Assembly (NCBI RefSeq): GCF_900249755.1
Contig: NZ_LT976853.1
Location: 883,376-947,375 of the forward strand
Direction of reading: 5' to 3'
Source: Cupriavidus taiwanensis
Lineage (GTDB): Bacteria; Pseudomonadota; Gammaproteobacteria; Burkholderiales; Burkholderiaceae
DNA length: 64,000 nucleotides
Position 1 is the first letter of the stretch. Each line of letters begins with the position of its first letter. Below are positions 34,243 to 43,524 of this stretch, piece by piece. The notes beneath the pieces are model-generated. The model had not been told where the DNA came from and ran no database searches. It saw nothing but the letters and a program-made list of their open reading frames with translations. The position numbers were made by a program, and so were the translations under genes.

Positions 34243-36936
34243 ATGTCCCAGACCATCCGCCCCGCTTCCCGCCGCCGCATCGCCGCGGAACTGTTCCGCG
34301 CGATCTGGCGCTTCCGCGCCCGCGTGCTGGTCGCGGTGTCCCTGCTGCTGCTGGCCAAGGCCTGCGCGGTGGCGGTGCCGCTGCTGCTCAAGCTGGTGGT
34401 CGACGAAGTCACGCCGGCCGCGGCCGGGACCGATGCGGCGCGCCTGGGGCTGGTCGGGATGCCGGTGTTCCTGGTGCTGGCCTATGCCATCCTGCGCCTG
34501 CTCGGCAACGCCTTCAGCGAACTGCGCGACGTGGTCTTTGCCTACGTGACGCAGAGCACGGTGGCGGGCTTCATGGAACGCGCCTTTGCGCACCTGCATG
34601 CGCTGGGCGCGCGCTTCCACGCGCAGCGCGCCACCGGCAGCGTGATCCGCGACCTGGAGAAAGGCACCGCGGCGATCGGCTTCCTGCTGGGCGTGGCGGT
34701 CTTCACCATCGTGCCGACGCTGATGGAGATCGTGTCGGTGCTGGCCATCATGATCGGCGCCTATGGCGCGGCCTTCGCCGCCATCATCCTGGGCGTGTTC
34801 GTGCTGTACGCCGGCTTCACCTATGTCTTCACGCAGCGGCGCATGCGGGTGCAGCGCCAGGTCAATGCGGTCGAGGCCACCACCAACAGCAAGGTGGTCG
34901 ACAGCCTGCTCAACTACGACACCGTCAAGTTCTTTGCGCGCGAGTCCTTCGAGACCCGCCGGCTGGCCGAGATGCTGCAGCGCTGGGTCGGCATCAGCGT
35001 CGAGAACCAGTATGCGCTGTCGGCGCTGCATATCGGGCAAAGCCTGTGCATCGCGGTCGGGGTCGGCGCGGTGATGCTGCTGGCCACGCAGCGGGTGATC
35101 CAGGGCTCGCTGTCGGTGGGCGACCTGGTGCTGATCAACGCCTACATCATCCAGGTAGTGCTGCCGCTCAACACGCTTGGCTTTATCTTCCGCGAGTCCA
35201 ACGACGCGATGACCAACGTCGAGCGGCTGTTCGCGCTGCTCGACGCGCACGGCAAGCCCGGCGAGGACAGCGACGCGCCGGCCGCGCGCCCGCTGCGCGT
35301 AAGCCGCGGCGAGATCGTGTTCGACCGCGTCAACTTCAGCTACGACCCCAGCCACCAGACCCTGTGGGACGTCAGCTTCCGTGCCGAAGCCGGCCAGACC
35401 GTGGCCGTGGTGGGCGGCAGCGGCTCGGGCAAGTCGACGCTGGCGCGGCTGCTGTTCCGGCTGTACCAGCCCGACAGCGGCAGCATCAGCATCGACGGCC
35501 AGGACCTGCGCCTGGTGACGCAGCGCAGCCTGCGCGAGCTGATCGGCATCGTGCCGCAGGACACCATCCTGTTCAACGACACCATCGCCTACAACATCGG
35601 CTACGGCCGCGAAGGCGCCACCCGCGCCGACATCGTCGCCGCGGCGCGCGCGGCGCAGCTCGACGCCTTTATCGACCGCCTGCCCGACGGCTATGAAACG
35701 CAGGTGGGCGAGCGCGGCGTGCGCCTGTCGGGCGGCGAACGCCAGCGCGTGGCGATTGCGCGCGCGATGCTGAAGCGCCCGCCCATCGTGGTGTTCGACG
35801 AGGCCACCTCGGCGCTGGACACGCGCTCGGAGCGCGCGATCCAGCAGGAGCTGTCCGAGGTCGCGCGCGGCCGCACCGCGCTGATCATCGCGCACCGGCT
35901 CTCGACCATCGTCGATGCCGACCGCATCCTGGTGATGGAGCACGGCCGCATCGTCGAAGACGGCAACCACGCCACGCTGCTGGAGCGCGGCGGCATCTAC
36001 ACGCAGATGTGGCAGTTGCAGCAGCAGCAGCGCGAACTGGAGCGCGCCGAACGGCGCCTGGCGCTGCAGCCGGTGCGCCTGGAGATCCTGGTGGCCAGTG
36101 TGGTCGACGGCCTGCGCGAGCTGATTGCCGAGCGCCATCTCAACCTGTTCACGGTGCAGAGCGAGGCGGAGCTGCGCGTCACCGGCGATCCGGGCGTGCT
36201 GCAGAAGGCGATCTGGGAGCTGTGCCAGCACATGATCGCCACCATAGAGCCGGGGGGGCGGCTGGAACTGCGGCTCGAGCGGCTTGACGGCCAGGCCGGC
36301 CTGCGGCTGTCGGCCACGGCGGGCGAACTGCCGCTGCCGGACGTGCAGGGCCTGCACGAATGGCTGGCCGAGCACGGCGTCACGCTGAGCGCCGACGGGC
36401 CCGCGCACGCCTACCAGCTGCTGATGCCGATGCGCGCCGTGCAGGAGCCCGAGCCGCGCCGCGCGCCCTCCGCGGCGCCAGGCGCCGAGGCCGCGCCCGA
36501 GGCGCCGGATGCGCAGGCGCTCAAGGGCCTGCGCGTGCTGCTGCTGGACGACGACGAGCCCACGCGCGAAGTGCTGAGCGCCTCGCTGGAAGACTACGGC
36601 GCCCATGCCATTGCGCAGCAGCGCGGCGACGACGTGATCGCGCTGCTGGCGGGAACGCATCCGGGGCAGTGGCCGCAGGTGCTGCTGTGCGATCTCGCGC
36701 TCGAGGAAGAGGACGGCTATACCGTGCTGCGCCGGGTGCGGCGGCTCGAAGCGCAGATGCAGGTGCCGCTGGGCAAGCGCATGACGGCGATCGCGCTGTC
36801 CGGGCACGCCGAGCCGCAGGACCGCATGCGCGCGCTGATGGCCGGGTTCCAGCTGCACCTGTCCAAGCCGGTGCGGGTGGGCGAACTGGTGGCGGCGATC
36901 CGTTCGCTGGCGGTGCGTTCGACGCAGGAAGCGTAG
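34243..36936 (+). CDS. Atm1-like ABC exporter fused to kinase-ATPase-like and receiver domains
   Basis: An 897-residue fusion. Residues 1-330 form a six-helix ABC exporter membrane domain with the Atm1/HMT1 hallmark NYDTVKFFARESFE (about 224-237). Residues 350-590 are the nucleotide-binding domain: Walker A GGSGSGKST (391-399), signature LSGGE (495-499), Walker B VVFDE with catalytic E520, H-loop His551. Residues 595-735 look like a histidine-kinase ATPase fold that has lost its N and G boxes. Residues 762-890 are a receiver domain with acidic DDD at 769-771, phospho-acceptor D817 (LLCDLAL), S853 and K875 (LSKPV). Standard Atm1 proteins end near residue 600. The adjacent glycan cluster suggests an export role, by inference. 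Confidence 0.9.
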   Translation: MSQTIRPASRRRIAAELFRAIWRFRARVLVAVSLLLLAKACAVAVPLLLKLVVDEVTPAAAGTDAARLGLVGMPVFLVLAYAILRLLGNAFSELRDVVFAYVTQSTVAGFMERAFAHLHALGARFHAQRATGSVIRDLEKGTAAIGFLLGVAVFTIVPTLMEIVSVLAIMIGAYGAAFAAIILGVFVLYAGFTYVFTQRRMRVQRQVNAVEATTNSKVVDSLLNYDTVKFFARESFETRRLAEMLQRWVGISVENQYALSALHIGQSLCIAVGVGAVMLLATQRVIQGSLSVGDLVLINAYIIQVVLPLNTLGFIFRESNDAMTNVERLFALLDAHGKPGEDSDAPAARPLRVSRGEIVFDRVNFSYDPSHQTLWDVSFRAEAGQTVAVVGGSGSGKSTLARLLFRLYQPDSGSISIDGQDLRLVTQRSLRELIGIVPQDTILFNDTIAYNIGYGREGATRADIVAAARAAQLDAFIDRLPDGYETQVGERGVRLSGGERQRVAIARAMLKRPPIVVFDEATSALDTRSERAIQQELSEVARGRTALIIAHRLSTIVDADRILVMEHGRIVEDGNHATLLERGGIYTQMWQLQQQQRELERAERRLALQPVRLEILVASVVDGLRELIAERHLNLFTVQSEAELRVTGDPGVLQKAIWELCQHMIATIEPGGRLELRLERLDGQAGLRLSATAGELPLPDVQGLHEWLAEHGVTLSADGPAHAYQLLMPMRAVQEPEPRRAPSAAPGAEAAPEAPDAQALKGLRVLLLDDDEPTREVLSASLEDYGAHAIAQQRGDDVIALLAGTHPGQWPQVLLCDLALEEEDGYTVLRRVRRLEAQMQVPLGKRMTAIALSGHAEPQDRMRALMAGFQLHLSKPVRVGELVAAIRSLAVRSTQEA

Positions 36937-36980
36937 CGCAGCCGCGGCGGCCAACACGCCGCAGGCGCGCTGCTCGTGCC

Positions 36981-37889
36981 TCAGGCGCGCTCTTCGCGCA
37001 GCCGGCGGCGCAGCTTCAGCACCTCGGGCGGGATCACGCGCCGCTCCTGCCATACCCACGGCATGCCGCCCAGCACCTCGGCCACGCCGCGCCACCCCTG
37101 GCAGCGCCACAGCTGCGGCAAGGCCGCCGCGGTTTCTTCCAGCGCCACATGCCACGGCAGCCGCAGCCAGGCCGCCCAGATCGCATTGCGCGCCAGCAGC
37201 GAGCGGCGCTGCGCCGGATTGCGCAGCGGGCTGGGATGGTGGTGCACCACCAGCTGCGGCGCGTACACCAGCTGCCAGCCGTGCGCGGCCAGGTCCAGTG
37301 CCAGCAGCGTTTCCTCGCCGCCGAGGAAGAAGCGCGGATGGTAGCCGCCGGCCTGGCGGAATGCATCGGTGCGGAACGCGGTGGCGCCGGCCATCAGCCC
37401 CAGGATCGCGCGGCCGGGCAGCATCGCCGAGGGCAGGGGGCTGGCCGCCATGCGCGCGCAGGTGGGGTCTTCGCCGCGGTGCTCGCCCACCAGGATGCGC
37501 GCCGTCAGCGCGGCGACGCGCGGATGGCGCTCGAACATCGCGCACGCCGCCGACAGCGATCCCGGCGCCCACCAGCAGTCGTCATCGCAGAACGCGACAT
37601 AGCGGGTGCGGGCCCAGTCCGCGCCCAGGTTGCGGCCGGCCGCGCCCAGGTTGTGCGCGCTGCGCAGCAGCGCGGCGTGCGGGAACTCGCGCCGCACCAT
37701 GGCCGCGGTGCCATCGTCCGAGGCGTTGTCGACCACGGCGATGGGCGGGCGCTCCGGCAGCGCGCTCAGGCGCGCCAGCGCGGTGCGCACCGAATCGCGC
37801 CGGTTATGCGTCAGCACCACCACGCTGATGTCGCAGCCGCGCGGGCCGGCGCGCTCGGGGGAAGCGGTTGTCGAGACTGGCATGGGCAT
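36981..37889 (-). CDS. Family 2 glycosyltransferase
   Basis: A 302-residue GT2 enzyme with the nucleotide-sugar-binding start ISVVVLTHNRRDSVRTALAR, VVDNASDDGT, and an acidic metal motif in YVAFCDDDCWW. The acceptor-side region follows (FFLGGEETLLALDLAAHGW, matching the ED motif). A long C-terminal part is rich in Trp and Leu. ATG 37889 or 37883 can serve as start. It lies 10 bp from the PIG-L gene stop, as the last gene of the leftward glycan set. Confidence 0.88.
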   Translation of the reverse strand: MPMPVSTTASPERAGPRGCDISVVVLTHNRRDSVRTALARLSALPERPPIAVVDNASDDGTAAMVRREFPHAALLRSAHNLGAAGRNLGADWARTRYVAFCDDDCWWAPGSLSAACAMFERHPRVAALTARILVGEHRGEDPTCARMAASPLPSAMLPGRAILGLMAGATAFRTDAFRQAGGYHPRFFLGGEETLLALDLAAHGWQLVYAPQLVVHHHPSPLRNPAQRRSLLARNAIWAAWLRLPWHVALEETAAALPQLWRCQGWRGVAEVLGGMPWVWQERRVIPPEVLKLRRRLREERA

Positions 37890-37899
37890 GGGCAATGGC

Positions 37900-38661
37900 T
37901 CAGGCCGTGTCGTCGCCGGCCGGCTGCAGCAGCCAGTAGCGTTCCGGCGCGCACAGGTCGCACAGCTTGTCTTCGCTGAACAGCTGCAGCTGGCTCTGGT
38001 AGGCGTTGAGCGCATAGCTCTTCTGCGTCAGGTACTGCGTCACCGGCAGGTTGACGGGCGTCGCGCGCAGGCCGCTGTCGCGGCATTGCACCAGCCGTTG
38101 CTGCAGCAGGCCGGGCATGCGGCGGTAGATCGCGTCCTCGTAGTAGAGCCATTGCACGGAGGGGGGCGCCGTGGCGGAGGCGCTGGCCGATGCCGCGCTC
38201 CACGCCGGGCCGCGCGCGTGCGCGGCCAGCATCAGCAGGCGGCAGGCGTCATGCACCAGGGCATGGTCGGAATGGAACAGCCCGAGCGGGGCCACCACCA
38301 CGCCCTCGGTCTGCGTCAGCAGCACGGTGTGCAGCGCGTCGGCAAGCTGCTGGGGGGTGTAGCGGCGGCCATACTGGCTGTCCCAGAACTCCAGCCACAC
38401 CGCATGCGCGCCCAGCATGGTCAGCGCGTGGTTGTCCTCGCGCCGGCGCGACAGCACCGCCTGCTCGGCGCTGGCAAAGCCGGCGGCCTGGTCCCAGTCG
38501 GGGGCCGGCATGTTCGCCGGCGGCACGCCCGCGAACACCGTCACCACGCGCGCCGCGCGCGCGGCCGCGATCAGCCCGCCGCAGCTGAACACGGCATCGT
38601 CCAGGTGCGGCGAGATCACGGTCACCGCGGCGGCGAGATCGACCACCATCGCCGTGCCCAT
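37900..38661 (-). CDS. PIG-L/LmbE-family deacetylase
   Basis: A 253-residue zinc-dependent N-deacetylase family protein. Metal motif VTVISPHLDDAVFSCGGLIA (PHxDD) is near residue 20, and the later His pair is in LFHSDHALVHDACR (HxDH-like). PIG-L proteins remove acetyl groups from GlcNAc-type sugars, as in MshB, BshB and GPI synthesis. Within this cluster it would deacetylate a sugar intermediate, by inference. It ends 10 bp before the GT2 gene and starts 29 bp after the epimerase gene stop. Confidence 0.9.
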   Translation of the reverse strand: MGTAMVVDLAAAVTVISPHLDDAVFSCGGLIAAARAARVVTVFAGVPPANMPAPDWDQAAGFASAEQAVLSRRREDNHALTMLGAHAVWLEFWDSQYGRRYTPQQLADALHTVLLTQTEGVVVAPLGLFHSDHALVHDACRLLMLAAHARGPAWSAASASASATAPPSVQWLYYEDAIYRRMPGLLQQRLVQCRDSGLRATPVNLPVTQYLTQKSYALNAYQSQLQLFSEDKLCDLCAPERYWLLQPAGDDTA

Positions 38662-38690
38662 GCCGCCCCCTCGCGCGCTCCGGCACGCCG

Positions 38691-39719
38691 TCAACTGAGT
38701 GCGGCACGCGCTTCGCGCGCGGTGGCCGACACCGGCACCACGTTGCCCGGCGCGCCTGCGGCATGCGCCTGCGCGGCGAGCCGCGCGGCAAAGTAATCGA
38801 CGGTGCGGCGCAGGCCGTCTTCCAGCGTGGTGTGCGGCTCCCAGCCCAGCAGCTGGCGCGCCAGCGTAATGTCCGGGCAGCGCTGGTGCGGGTCGTCGGC
38901 CGGCAGCGGGCGCATCTCGATCGCCGACTGCGAACCGGTGGCGCGCAGCACCGCCTGCGCAATCTGCAGCATGGTGGTCTCGCACGGGTTGCCAAGGTTG
39001 ACCGGCTTGCCGCTCGCGGGCGCCTCCATCAGGCGCACCAGCGCGTCGACCATGTCGTCGACATAGCAGAAGGCACGCGTCTGCGCGCCGTCGCCGTAAA
39101 CCGTCAGCGGCTGCCCGGCCAGCGCCTGCGTGATGAAGTTCGACACCACGCGGCCATCGGCCGGATGCATGCGCGGCCCGTACGTGTTGAAGATGCGCGC
39201 GATGCGCACGTCCAGCCCGTGCTGGCGGTGGTAGTCCATGAACAGCGTCTCGGCGCAGCGCTTGCCTTCGTCGTAGCAGGAACGGATGCCCACCGGGTTG
39301 ACATGGCCCCAGTACCCTTCCTGCTGCGGATGGTGCTCGGGGTCGCCATAGACTTCGCTGGTCGAGGCCTGCAGGATGCGCGCCCTGAGCCGTTTGGCCA
39401 GGCCCAGCATGTTGATCGCGCCGTTGACGCTGGTCTTGGTGGTCTGCACCGGGTCGTGCTGGTAATGCACCGGCGAGGCCGGGCACGCCAGGTTGTAGAT
39501 CTCGTCGACCTCCACATACAGCGGGAAGGTGACGTCGTGGCGCAGCAGCTCGAAATTGGTCCGGCCCAGCAGGTGCGCGATGTTCTCCTTGGTGCCGGTG
39601 TAGAAGTTGTCTACGCACAGCACGTCCTGCCCGGCGCGCACCAGCCGCTCGCACAGGTGCGAGCCGAGGAATCCCGCGCCACCGGTGACCAGGATGCGCT
39701 TGCGATCGCTTTCCTTCAT
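38691..39719 (-). CDS. UDP-glucuronate decarboxylase-like NAD-dependent epimerase
   Basis: A 342-residue extended SDR with Rossmann motif [19 protein letters not shown]. It has the UXS-type stretch [27 protein letters not shown], the catalytic Tyr/Lys in [11 protein letters not shown] (YxxxK) and [20 protein letters not shown]. These match UDP-xylose synthases (UDP-GlcA decarboxylase) more closely than GalE. It would supply UDP-xylose or a related pentose donor to the neighbouring glycosyltransferases. It is 51 bp downstream of the GT4 gene. Confidence 0.9.
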   Translation of the reverse strand: MKESDRKRILVTGGAGFLGSHLCERLVRAGQDVLCVDNFYTGTKENIAHLLGRTNFELLRHDVTFPLYVEVDEIYNLACPASPVHYQHDPVQTTKTSVNGAINMLGLAKRLRARILQASTSEVYGDPEHHPQQEGYWGHVNPVGIRSCYDEGKRCAETLFMDYHRQHGLDVRIARIFNTYGPRMHPADGRVVSNFITQALAGQPLTVYGDGAQTRAFCYVDDMVDALVRLMEAPASGKPVNLGNPCETTMLQIAQAVLRATGSQSAIEMRPLPADDPHQRCPDITLARQLLGWEPHTTLEDGLRRTVDYFAARLAAQAHAAGAPGNVVPVSATAREARAALS

Positions 39720-39770
39720 TTCCGCTCTCCTTGCATTGGCTTGCTTGTGCGGGCGTGCCGCCGTGCGCCG

Positions 39771-41042
39771 TCAGGCCGCGACGCGGCGGGCCCCGGCCTG
39801 CACCACCGGCGCGCCGGCGCAGACGCGCGCATAGACCGCCTCCATCTGGCGCGCCACGCCGGCCCAGGTGAAATGCGCCTGCGCGCGGCGCCGGCCCGCT
39901 TCGCCCAGCTTGCGCGCCAGCGCAGGATTGGCGGCGAGTTGCGCCAGCCGCGCCGCCAGTGCCGCCGGCGCCTTGGGCGGCACCAGGAAGCCGGTGTGCC
40001 CGTCGACCACCGTGGAGCGGATGCCGCCAACGTTGGCGCCGATCACCGGCGCGCCGCACGCCATCGCTTCCACCGGCGTGATGCCGAAGGGCTCGTACCA
40101 CGGCGTGGTCACGAACACGTCGGCAGCGCTGTAGAACAGGCGCAGCGTGTCGCGCCCGCGCCGGCCGGTGAACACCACGCGTTCGGCCACGCCCTCGGCG
40201 CTGGCCACGTCCTGCAGCCGGCCGATTTCCGGCGTGGCCTGCACGCTGGGCTGGTCGGCATTGCCGCCGACCACGTACAAGGTGGCGTCGAGGCCGGTGT
40301 CGCGGCGCAGGCAGCCCAGCGCGCGGATCACGTTGTCGATGCCCTTGCGCGGCACCAGCCGGCCCAGCTGCAGCACGCGGAAGCCGTGCAGCGGCCAGCC
40401 CAGTGCGCGCCGCGCCGCGTCGCGCGGCACCGGCGCGAACTCGTCGGCGTCGAAGCCGCACGGCACGGTCTGCACGCGCGCGGGGTCGGCGCTGTACAGG
40501 TTGACGAGATCGTCCAGGTCCTGCGGACACTCCGCCACCACGCAGTCGGCCTCGCGCACCAGCGTGTCCTCGATGCCGAAGCGGTCGTCGGGGAAGCCGT
40601 CGGTGCTGCCCTGGTGCAACCTGCGCACCTTGCCCAGCGCGTGGAAGGTCATCACCAGCGGGATGCCGAGCGTGTGGCGCGCGCGCAGCGCCGCCAGCCC
40701 CGACATGAAGAAGTTGGCATGGAGCACGTCATAGCCGATGGCATCGCGGCGCACGAAGTCGGCCAGGAACGCGCCGAAATCTTCCATATAGGGCAGCAGC
40801 TGTTCCTTCGGGATCTGCACCGGCGGCCCCGCAGTGACGTGGATCACGCGCACGTTGGGTGCGAACGCCACCACCTCGGGCAATAGCGCCTTGTCGCGAC
40901 GCGTGAACACATCGACCTGGTAGCCGCGGCTGCCAAGCTGCCTTGCAAGATGCGCCACATAGATGTTCTGGCCGCCGCAGTCGGTGCTGCCGACACTGGC
41001 GAGTGGCGAGGCATGTTCGCTGATCAGCGCGATCTTGCGCAT
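39771..41042 (-). CDS. Family 4 glycosyltransferase (MshA / sucrose-phosphate-synthase-like)
   Basis: A 423-residue GT4 enzyme with the N-terminal GGQNIYVAHLARQLGSRGY loop typical of MshA and sucrose-synthase-like enzymes. The C-terminal Rossmann half contains LQLGRLVPRKGIDNVIRALG and the catalytic E-x7-E stretch PWYEPFGITPVEAMACG, followed by VGGIRSTVVDGHTGFLV. The start is ATG 41042, the first gene of the leftward set, with a 382-bp divergent region upstream. Donor and acceptor are unknown. MshA plus a PIG-L deacetylase is also the start of mycothiol synthesis, but the partner mshC/mshD genes are absent. Confidence 0.9.
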   Translation of the reverse strand: MRKIALISEHASPLASVGSTDCGGQNIYVAHLARQLGSRGYQVDVFTRRDKALLPEVVAFAPNVRVIHVTAGPPVQIPKEQLLPYMEDFGAFLADFVRRDAIGYDVLHANFFMSGLAALRARHTLGIPLVMTFHALGKVRRLHQGSTDGFPDDRFGIEDTLVREADCVVAECPQDLDDLVNLYSADPARVQTVPCGFDADEFAPVPRDAARRALGWPLHGFRVLQLGRLVPRKGIDNVIRALGCLRRDTGLDATLYVVGGNADQPSVQATPEIGRLQDVASAEGVAERVVFTGRRGRDTLRLFYSAADVFVTTPWYEPFGITPVEAMACGAPVIGANVGGIRSTVVDGHTGFLVPPKAPAALAARLAQLAANPALARKLGEAGRRRAQAHFTWAGVARQMEAVYARVCAGAPVVQAGARRVAA

Positions 41043-41424
41043 GGTGGGCTCCGGTGTTGTTGCGGCCGTGCCCGCAATGCGGACAGGGGCTGGGAGGTGG
41101 TGGCCCCTGCAGCTAGCGTGCCAATGCAACGCGGGCCGCCACGCCCGTCGCGATTCGAAACGCGGAACCGATGGAGAAGCGATATAGCGGTTCTCCGCCT
41201 GCATGCAGCACCGCATAGCGCAGAAGACGCACCACGGGCGCCGTCCGGGGTTTTGGTCATTCTTACGCCGCCCCTTTGTAATTTGCGCTTACGGATTTTT
41301 CCTTTGCTGACCCGCGTTGCGCAGCGTTGCAACCGGCCCGATGTTTGCTGCGTCGATGGCGCTCATGCAGGTCTTGCTGCACGCGCTGCCGCGGCCTGCC
41401 GTCCAACCATCGATGGAGTTGCCC
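41043..41424. other. 382-bp divergent regulatory region of the glycan cluster
   Basis: Intergenic DNA between the leftward GT4 gene and the rightward unknown gene, so it must hold both promoters. A short hairpin ggagaa..ttctcc lies at about 41174-41197, and the segment 41260-41310 is AT-richer than its surroundings. No confident -35/-10 or operator is visible. The right part can be read in frame with the next gene, so that gene's start is not certain. Confidence 0.5.
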
Positions 41425-41943
41425 ATGCCCATGACCCCCGATGCGGGCCTGCCGCCCCGCGCCTCCCAGACCGGTGCCAGCCGCTTCAGCGATCCAGCCG
41501 CGGCGCGGCGCGCGGTCGAACTGGCGTTGCCGATGCTGCAAGCCTCGCTGCGCGACAAGGCCGTCGGCGAAAGCGGCTGCATGCATGTCGTCGTGATGGA
41601 TCCGACGCTGCAGCCGGGAGATTGCGCCTTCGAGGAAGCGATCCTCTATGAGCATTCGCTGCCGTCGCGCGAGGCCTGGGACGCGGACTACAGCCGCTAT
41701 GCGCGCGCCAAGGCGAGCCTGAGCTGGCGCACCGGCATGGCCAGCGCGCAGGTGGTCCACTGCAGCCCGCACCGGCTGCGCAGCGACGACACGCTGCTCG
41801 GCGGTGCCGCCGTGGTGGACGGCATCGTGGTCGCCGTCAGCGGTGCCAACGCCTGGTACGACGAGGCCTTTGCCGGCTGCGTGGCGATGCTGCTGCGGGC
41901 CGTGGCGCAGGGAGCCTGCACGCGCGCGCAACCGGCACGCTGA
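41425..41943 (+). CDS. Hypothetical protein, weakly HbpS/GlcG-like
   Basis: A protein of about 172 residues. The start at ATG 41425 was chosen because ggag lies 6 bp upstream; several upstream in-frame ATGs exist. Residues HVVVMDPTLQPGDCAFEEA and LLGGAAVVDGIVVAVSGANA, then WYDEAFAGCVAMLL, weakly resemble the heme-binding/cobalamin-adenosyl-type HbpS/GlcG fold (G-G-x-x-V-x-G-x-V-V-x-x-x-x-S-G). I cannot assign a function. It is the first gene of the rightward glycan set and lies 178 bp before the SDR gene. Confidence 0.6.
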   Translation: MPMTPDAGLPPRASQTGASRFSDPAAARRAVELALPMLQASLRDKAVGESGCMHVVVMDPTLQPGDCAFEEAILYEHSLPSREAWDADYSRYARAKASLSWRTGMASAQVVHCSPHRLRSDDTLLGGAAVVDGIVVAVSGANAWYDEAFAGCVAMLLRAVAQGACTRAQPAR

Positions 41944-42121
41944 TGGCGGCATGCGCAGGTTCGGCTGACCGTTGGCACACATTTCGCACCGGCAGCAAGC
42001 CTGCGCACCAACAGACCCGTGTCCTGGACGCAGCTTGCCGCGGGCGCCAGGGCACCAGCGCCGATGTCCGATTCGTTGTCCGAATCGCCGTCCTCCACCC
42101 ACCGATCGCCAGGGAACCACC

Positions 42122-42892
42122 ATGCAAACCTCGCCTCCGCCACGACCCGCCGCACACACCGAGACCGCCATGCCGCTGCAGGACCGCACCTACCTGGTCA
42201 GCGGCGCGGGCAGGGGGCTCGGCGCCGCCATCTGCCGCACGCTGAGCGCTGCCGGCGCTGCCGTGATCGTGGCCGATATCGACGACAAGCTGGCGCACGA
42301 CAGCGCCGGCGGGCTGGCCGAGGCCGGCGCGCAGGCGTGGCCGCTGCACCTGGATGTCGCCGACCCCGCTTCCGTGCGCGCTGCCTTCGAAGCCGTGCGT
42401 GCGCGCGGGGCCCGTCTCGACGGCATCGTCAACAACGCCGCCATCGACATCACGCTGCCGGTGGACGAGGTCGATGCCGAGACCTGGCGCAAGGTGCTGA
42501 TGGTCAACCTGTACGGTCCCTACCTGATGGCGCATGCCGCCGTGCCGCTGCTGAAGGCGCAGGGCGGGGGGCATATCGTCAATATTGCCTCGACCGCGTC
42601 CAAGCGCGCGTGGCCCAATGCCTCGGCCTACCACGCCACCAAGTGGGGCCTGCTGGGCTTCTCGCACGCGCTGCATGCGGAACTGCGGCCGCACGGGATC
42701 AAGGTGTCGGCGATCGTCGCGGGCGGCATGCGCACGCCGTTCCTGCTCGACCGCTTTCCCGATATCGACCAGGGCAACCTGCAGGATCCGGCCAATGTCG
42801 CCAACGCGGTGCGCTTCGTGCTGACGCAGCCGGAAGAAACCGTGATCCCGGAGCTGATGGTGCTGCCGATGAAGGAGACCTCGTGGCCATGA
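42122..42892 (+). CDS. Short-chain dehydrogenase/reductase of the glycan cluster
   Basis: A 256-residue SDR with YLVSGAGRGLGAAICRTLS (NAD(P) loop), NNAA, and the Ser/Tyr/Lys triad in NIASTASKRAWPNASAYHATK. The acidic VADIDDK after the second strand favours NAD. The start at ATG 42122 follows an aggga Shine-Dalgarno. Its stop overlaps the HAD phosphatase start by 4 bp (ATGA), so they are translationally coupled. It probably oxidises or reduces a sugar or heptose intermediate, by inference. Confidence 0.9.
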   Translation: MQTSPPPRPAAHTETAMPLQDRTYLVSGAGRGLGAAICRTLSAAGAAVIVADIDDKLAHDSAGGLAEAGAQAWPLHLDVADPASVRAAFEAVRARGARLDGIVNNAAIDITLPVDEVDAETWRKVLMVNLYGPYLMAHAAVPLLKAQGGGHIVNIASTASKRAWPNASAYHATKWGLLGFSHALHAELRPHGIKVSAIVAGGMRTPFLLDRFPDIDQGNLQDPANVANAVRFVLTQPEETVIPELMVLPMKETSWP

Positions 42893-43524
42893 GCTGCGCA
42901 AGCGCACACCCGCTCGGCGCCGCCGTGCTGCTCGACAAGGACGGCACGGTGCTGCAGGACGTGCCCTACAACGTCGATCCGGCGCGCATGCGGCTTGCGC
43001 CAGGCGCCGCCGCCGCGCTGCGGCTGCTGGGCGGGCTGGGCCTGCCGCTGGTGGTGGTGACCAACCAGCCCGGCGTGGCCCATGGCCTGCACACCGAGGC
43101 CGAGCTGGCGCCGGTGCGCGAACGGCTGGCGGCCATGTTCGCCGAGCATGGCGCCGCGCTCGCCGGCTTCCTCTATTGCCCGCATCATCCCGACGGGCAG
43201 GTGGCGCCGTACGCGCGCGCGTGCCTGTGCCGCAAGCCCATGCCCGGGCTGCTGCTGCAGGCGGCCGCGGCGTTGCGGCTCGACCTGGCGCGGTCATGGA
43301 TGATCGGCGACATCCTCAACGACGTCGAGGCCGGCAACCGCGCGGGCTGCACTACCGTGCTGGTCGACTGCGGCAACGAGACCGAATGGCAGCTCTCGCC
43401 CGTGCGCCAGGCCGACTACGTGGTGCCCACGCTCGACGCCGCCGCGCGCCTGGTCGTTGCGCGCACCCGGGCCGCGGCGCATGCCGCGCCGGCCGGGGCA
43501 CCGTGCCATGCGGAGGCGCCATGA
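42889..43524 (+). CDS. GmhB-like HAD phosphatase (heptose bisphosphatase type)
   Basis: A 211-residue HAD-IIIA phosphatase. Motif I is VLLDKDGTVLQDVPYNVDP (nucleophile Asp), motif II VVVTNQPGVA and motif IV WMIGDILNDVEAGNRAG. It has the zinc loop of GmhB: C-x-H in YCPHHPDG and C-x-C in ACLCRKPMPG. GmhB removes the 7-phosphate from D,D-heptose 1,7-bisphosphate, so a heptose-type donor is plausible. It is coupled to the preceding SDR and the following GT9 gene by 4-bp overlaps. Confidence 0.9.
   Translation: MSCASAHPLGAAVLLDKDGTVLQDVPYNVDPARMRLAPGAAAALRLLGGLGLPLVVVTNQPGVAHGLHTEAELAPVRERLAAMFAEHGAALAGFLYCPHHPDGQVAPYARACLCRKPMPGLLLQAAAALRLDLARSWMIGDILNDVEAGNRAGCTTVLVDCGNETEWQLSPVRQADYVVPTLDAAARLVVARTRAAAHAAPAGAPCHAEAP

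Noticed and set aside
34003..37572. A very long minus-strand open frame (1189 codons) opposite the ABC-receiver fusion gene
   Set aside because: It is a shadow caused by high third-position GC of the real plus-strand gene. The translation is low-complexity Arg/Ala/His/Gln-rich with no domain, while the plus strand has all ABC and receiver motifs.
39771..41042. Mycothiol pathway based on a MshA-like GT4 and a PIG-L (MshB-like) deacetylase
   Set aside because: No mshC, mshD or ino1 nearby, mycothiol is an actinobacterial thiol, and the surrounding genes fit a glycan cluster better.
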